A stretch of DNA of 16,241 nt from JAIVJN01 sp036732565. Its GTDB lineage: Bacteria > Acidobacteriota > Vicinamibacteria > Vicinamibacterales > UBA2999. The translations under genes and the position numbers were made by a program. The first letter of the stretch is position 1. Each line of letters starts with the position of its first letter. The DNA lies in assembly GCA_036732565.1 (NCBI GenBank), contig DAINCF010000109.1, positions 1 to 16,241 of the forward strand, in the 5' to 3' direction. Of this stretch, positions 14,246-16,241 are shown piece after piece. The notes beneath the pieces are model-generated. The model made no database searches. It had not been told where the DNA came from and was given only the letters and a program-made list of their open reading frames with translations.

Positions 14246-15059
14246 GATCGACGTGTCGACCACCGGGGACAAGCCCGCGCCTCGGCGCATGCCGTTTCGG
14301 GGCCGTGGCTTCGTCGTGGTACCGAAGGTCTGGGCCCCGTGGGTATTCTTCGCGCTCGTGATCGCCGCCTGGCAGATCGCCGTCGATCGGGGCGCCATCG
14401 AAGCGATATTCCTGCCGAGCCCACGATCGATCGCGGCCGCGCTGTATGGCAACGCGATCGAAGGAGAGCTGCGACAGCATGTGACCCGATCGCTTGGGCG
14501 GCTTGCCCTCGGCTGGTCGATCGGAACCGCCACGGGGCTCGTGGTCGGCTTCGCCATGGGATTGTCGTCACTCGCGCGTGCCGTCAGCCTCCCGACCGTC
14601 TCGGCGTTCTTCCCAATACCGAAGATCGCCTTGTTGCCGCTGTTCATCTTGTGGCTCGGCATCGGCGAGGCCAGCAAAGTCGCGACCATCGCGCTCGGAG
14701 TGTTCTTCCCGACGACGATTGCGACGTTCAGCGCCATCGACAGCGTGCCGCGCAACCTCATTCGCATGGCGCAGAGCTTCAACGTGCCGCCGCTCGCGAT
14801 CCTGCGGAAGATCGTGTTTCCCGGCGCGCTGCCGGGCATTCTCGCCGGGTTCCGGATCACGACCTCGATTGCGCTGCTGCTGCTCGTCGCCGCCGAGATG
14901 ATCGGCGCGGAGCACGGCATCGGCGCCTTCATTCTGTTCGCGGGCAATCTGATGTTGACCGACCGGCTCCTCGCCGGCGTCGTCATCCTCTCGGTGCTCG
15001 GGCTGACGTTCAACACCATCGTGACGGCGATCGAGCGGCGATTTTTGCGCTGGCGCTGA
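14232..15059 (+). CDS. NitT/TauT-type ABC transporter permease
   Basis: A 275-residue inner-membrane permease of the SsuC/TauC type with about six membrane segments. A polar 30-residue N-terminus precedes helix 1 (WVFFALVIAAWQIAV, 37-51). The family sequence FLPSP (60-64) and the cytoplasmic EAA loop at about 178-201 (RMAQSFNVPPLAILRKIVFP, ending before GALPGI) contact the ATPase. Start is GTG at 14232, inside the end of the ATPase gene. AGGAGG at 14223-14228 is only three bases away (five from its AGGA core), indicating translational coupling. A GTG seven codons later is the alternative. Confidence 0.93.
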   Translation: MSTAEIDVSTTGDKPAPRRMPFRGRGFVVVPKVWAPWVFFALVIAAWQIAVDRGAIEAIFLPSPRSIAAALYGNAIEGELRQHVTRSLGRLALGWSIGTATGLVVGFAMGLSSLARAVSLPTVSAFFPIPKIALLPLFILWLGIGEASKVATIALGVFFPTTIATFSAIDSVPRNLIRMAQSFNVPPLAILRKIVFPGALPGILAGFRITTSIALLLLVAAEMIGAEHGIGAFILFAGNLMLTDRLLAGVVILSVLGLTFNTIVTAIERRFLRWR

Positions 15060-15079
15060 CCGATTCACGCGGAGGGGCG

Positions 15080-15781
15080 ATGTTCACGTTGGATCAGGTG
15101 GTTCCCTGGGGCCGATCGCTGGCCGAGTATCAGCGCATGTTTGCGCTCACGGAAGACGATCTCCAATCGACCATTCTTGGCTGTGCGGACGGCCCGGCGA
15201 GCTTCAACGCCGAAGCGACGCGCCGCGGGACGACCGTGGTGTCCTGCGATCCGCTGTACGGGCTGGAAGCAGGCCAGATTCAGGACCGCATCACGGCGAC
15301 GTATCACCAGATCCTCGAGCAGACGCAACAGAACGCCGACGAGTTCGTCTGGGACACCATCCGATCGGTCGAGGAGTTGGGCCGTGTACGCATGGCGGCC
15401 ATGCGGCTCTTCATGGAGGACTACGAGACGGGACTCGCTGAGCGTCGATACATCGACGCACAGCTGCCCGTGCTGCCGTTTCCTGACGGGTCCGTCGACC
15501 TGGCGCTCTGCTCCCACTTCCTGTTTCTGTATACCGGCCATCTGGACGAGGCGTTCCATGTGGCTGCGATTCGGGAGATGTGCCGGGTCGCGACCGAGGT
15601 GCGGATTTTCCCTCTGGTGGCCCTCGGCGGCCGGCCGTCACCGTACGTCGAACCGGTCCTTGCAGGGCTTCGAAAGAGCGGTCACAGCGCGTCGATCGAG
15701 TCGGTGCCCTACGAGTTTCAGAAGGGCGGCAACCAGATGCTGCGCGTACGATCAGGGAACGACGACCACGAGGGCGTTTGA
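15080..15781 (+). CDS. SAM-dependent methyltransferase-like protein, last gene of the ABC operon
   Basis: A 233-residue cytoplasmic protein with a Rossmann-like methyltransferase core. Motif I is LGCADGPASFNAEATRRG (33-50), followed by VVSCDP with Asp57 at the end of strand 2. A helical insert carries FVWDTIRSVEELGRVRMAAM (89-108). DLALCSHFLFLY (140-151) is the motif IV/V strand; EVRIFPLVALGG and YEFQKGGNQML close the fold. I recognise this as a conserved family usually annotated only as SAM-dependent methyltransferase, with no known substrate. GGAGGGG sits 2 bases before the ATG's GA-spaced start (15071-15077), and the gene follows the permease by 20 bases, so it is in the importer operon. 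It may modify the imported compound or act on a cell component. Its last 30 bases overlap the convergent fibronectin-like gene. Confidence 0.8.
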   Translation: MFTLDQVVPWGRSLAEYQRMFALTEDDLQSTILGCADGPASFNAEATRRGTTVVSCDPLYGLEAGQIQDRITATYHQILEQTQQNADEFVWDTIRSVEELGRVRMAAMRLFMEDYETGLAERRYIDAQLPVLPFPDGSVDLALCSHFLFLYTGHLDEAFHVAAIREMCRVATEVRIFPLVALGGRPSPYVEPVLAGLRKSGHSASIESVPYEFQKGGNQMLRVRSGNDDHEGV

Positions 15782-16177
15782 CGGGAGGCTGGAGCCGCAG
15801 TCGTTCGTGGCCGCCAACGTCACGTGATACTGGCCTGCAGGTGCCATTCCCGCAATCGCCGTGATCGCGCCGACGTCGAATGTGCCGAGGTCGCCGACTC
15901 CCGGCGCCGAGCCGACGGTCATCCGGTAGTGGCTGACGGCGCTGTTGGTTGGCGGTCGCCATGTCAACGTGACGAGCCGATTCGCCACCGTCGCCGGCAG
16001 CAGCACCGGAGGGTCGGGAACGTCCAACGAGCACGGTTGCACCGCGCCCACCGTGAACGTCGCTTCGTTCGAGGCCGGGCCATCGCCAGCGGCGCCCACG
16101 CTGCGCACGCGTGCCGCGTAGCGGCCGGAAGGGAGGGCGCCCTCGATGGCCAGTATGTTCGCCGGCACGCGCAGCAC
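15752..16177 (-). CDS. Fibronectin type III-like repeat protein, C-terminal portion; upstream frame broken
   Basis: 141 residues holding one partial and one full beta-sandwich repeat. Residues 1-43 end with LPSGRYAARVRSVGAAGDGPASNEATFTV. Residues 55-141 run DPPVLLPATVANRLVTLTWRPP, HYRMTVGSAPGVGDLGTFDVG, GQYHVTLAATNDCGSSLPSNALVVVV. The two repeats align over 40 residues, typical of the C-terminus of secreted multi-domain FnIII proteins. Cys49 and Cys127 could form a disulfide in the exported protein. No signal peptide or whole first domain is present, and an in-frame TGA at 16196-16198 closes the frame upstream, so only a GTG at 16177 is available. Upstream bases in another frame could supply the missing strand, so a frameshifted gene or assembly error is likely. 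The gene would extend past the right edge. Confidence 0.6.
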   Translation of the reverse strand: MLRVPANILAIEGALPSGRYAARVRSVGAAGDGPASNEATFTVGAVQPCSLDVPDPPVLLPATVANRLVTLTWRPPTNSAVSHYRMTVGSAPGVGDLGTFDVGAITAIAGMAPAGQYHVTLAATNDCGSSLPSNALVVVVP

Positions 16178-16241
16178 GGCCAGGTCGCATCGTCTTCACC
16201 TTCTCCGCTTGTGTGGCGCCTCGGTGCGCCGTCACAGATAC

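Noticed and set aside
12989..15019. 676-codon minus-strand open frame opposite the ABC operon
   Set aside because: Covers four well-supported plus-strand genes and has low-complexity composition with no recognisable motif.
1..16241. tRNA, rRNA, CRISPR array, riboswitch, transposase or phage genes
   Set aside because: Looked for in gaps on both strands; no cloverleaf, regular spacer repeat, inverted-repeat-bounded transposase or phage protein was seen.

Overview
The window is about 16 kb of GC-rich bacterial DNA. It carries one very large TonB-dependent receptor with an N-terminal carboxypeptidase-regulatory-like domain (Oar type), a DUF1080 secreted protein, a PQQ/heme-c dehydrogenase, and a short interspersed hairpin repeat whose minus-strand reading encodes VRLKPDPTF. 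From memory, this combination is typical of Acidobacteriota, probably a Vicinamibacteria-like lineage. No rRNA or marker protein is present, so the assignment is an inference.

Left third (1-5934): a sugar-acid catabolic cluster. The 5' part of a YjhG/YagF-type sugar-acid (D-xylonate) dehydratase runs off the left edge on the minus strand. It is divergent from a FAH-family protein that fits 2-keto-3-deoxy-pentonate dehydratase (XylX/KdaD type). Convergent to the FAH gene is a two-gene minus-strand operon: a periplasmic PQQ-propeller dehydrogenase with an inserted cytochrome c domain, then an alpha-ketoglutarate-semialdehyde dehydrogenase-type ALDH. Together they sketch a non-phosphorylating (Weimberg-type) route: aldose -> aldonate (outside the inner membrane) -> 2-keto-3-deoxy acid -> alpha-ketoglutarate semialdehyde -> alpha-ketoglutarate.

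Middle (5935-9963): a 339-base divergent control region. It has a plausible sigma70 promoter with a perfect 12-bp palindrome centred just downstream, resembling a LacI-family operator. It drives a 1195-residue TonB-dependent outer-membrane receptor, a candidate importer for the substrate of the neighbouring oxidation pathway. Two strong hairpins separate the receptor from the convergent DUF1080 gene.

Right part (9964-16241): on the minus strand, a secreted DUF1080 (3-keto-disaccharide hydrolase-like) protein lies downstream of a 14-TM DHA2-type MFS exporter with an unresolved start. Divergent from the exporter is a tight plus-strand operon: NitT/TauT-type substrate-binding lipoprotein, ATPase, permease, and a small SAM-methyltransferase-like protein. 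This looks like a complete importer plus a companion enzyme of unknown substrate. The last gene, on the minus strand, is the C-terminal portion of a fibronectin-III-like repeat protein. Its upstream frame is broken near the window edge, and its 3' end overlaps the methyltransferase.

I saw no tRNA, rRNA, CRISPR array, transposase or phage gene.
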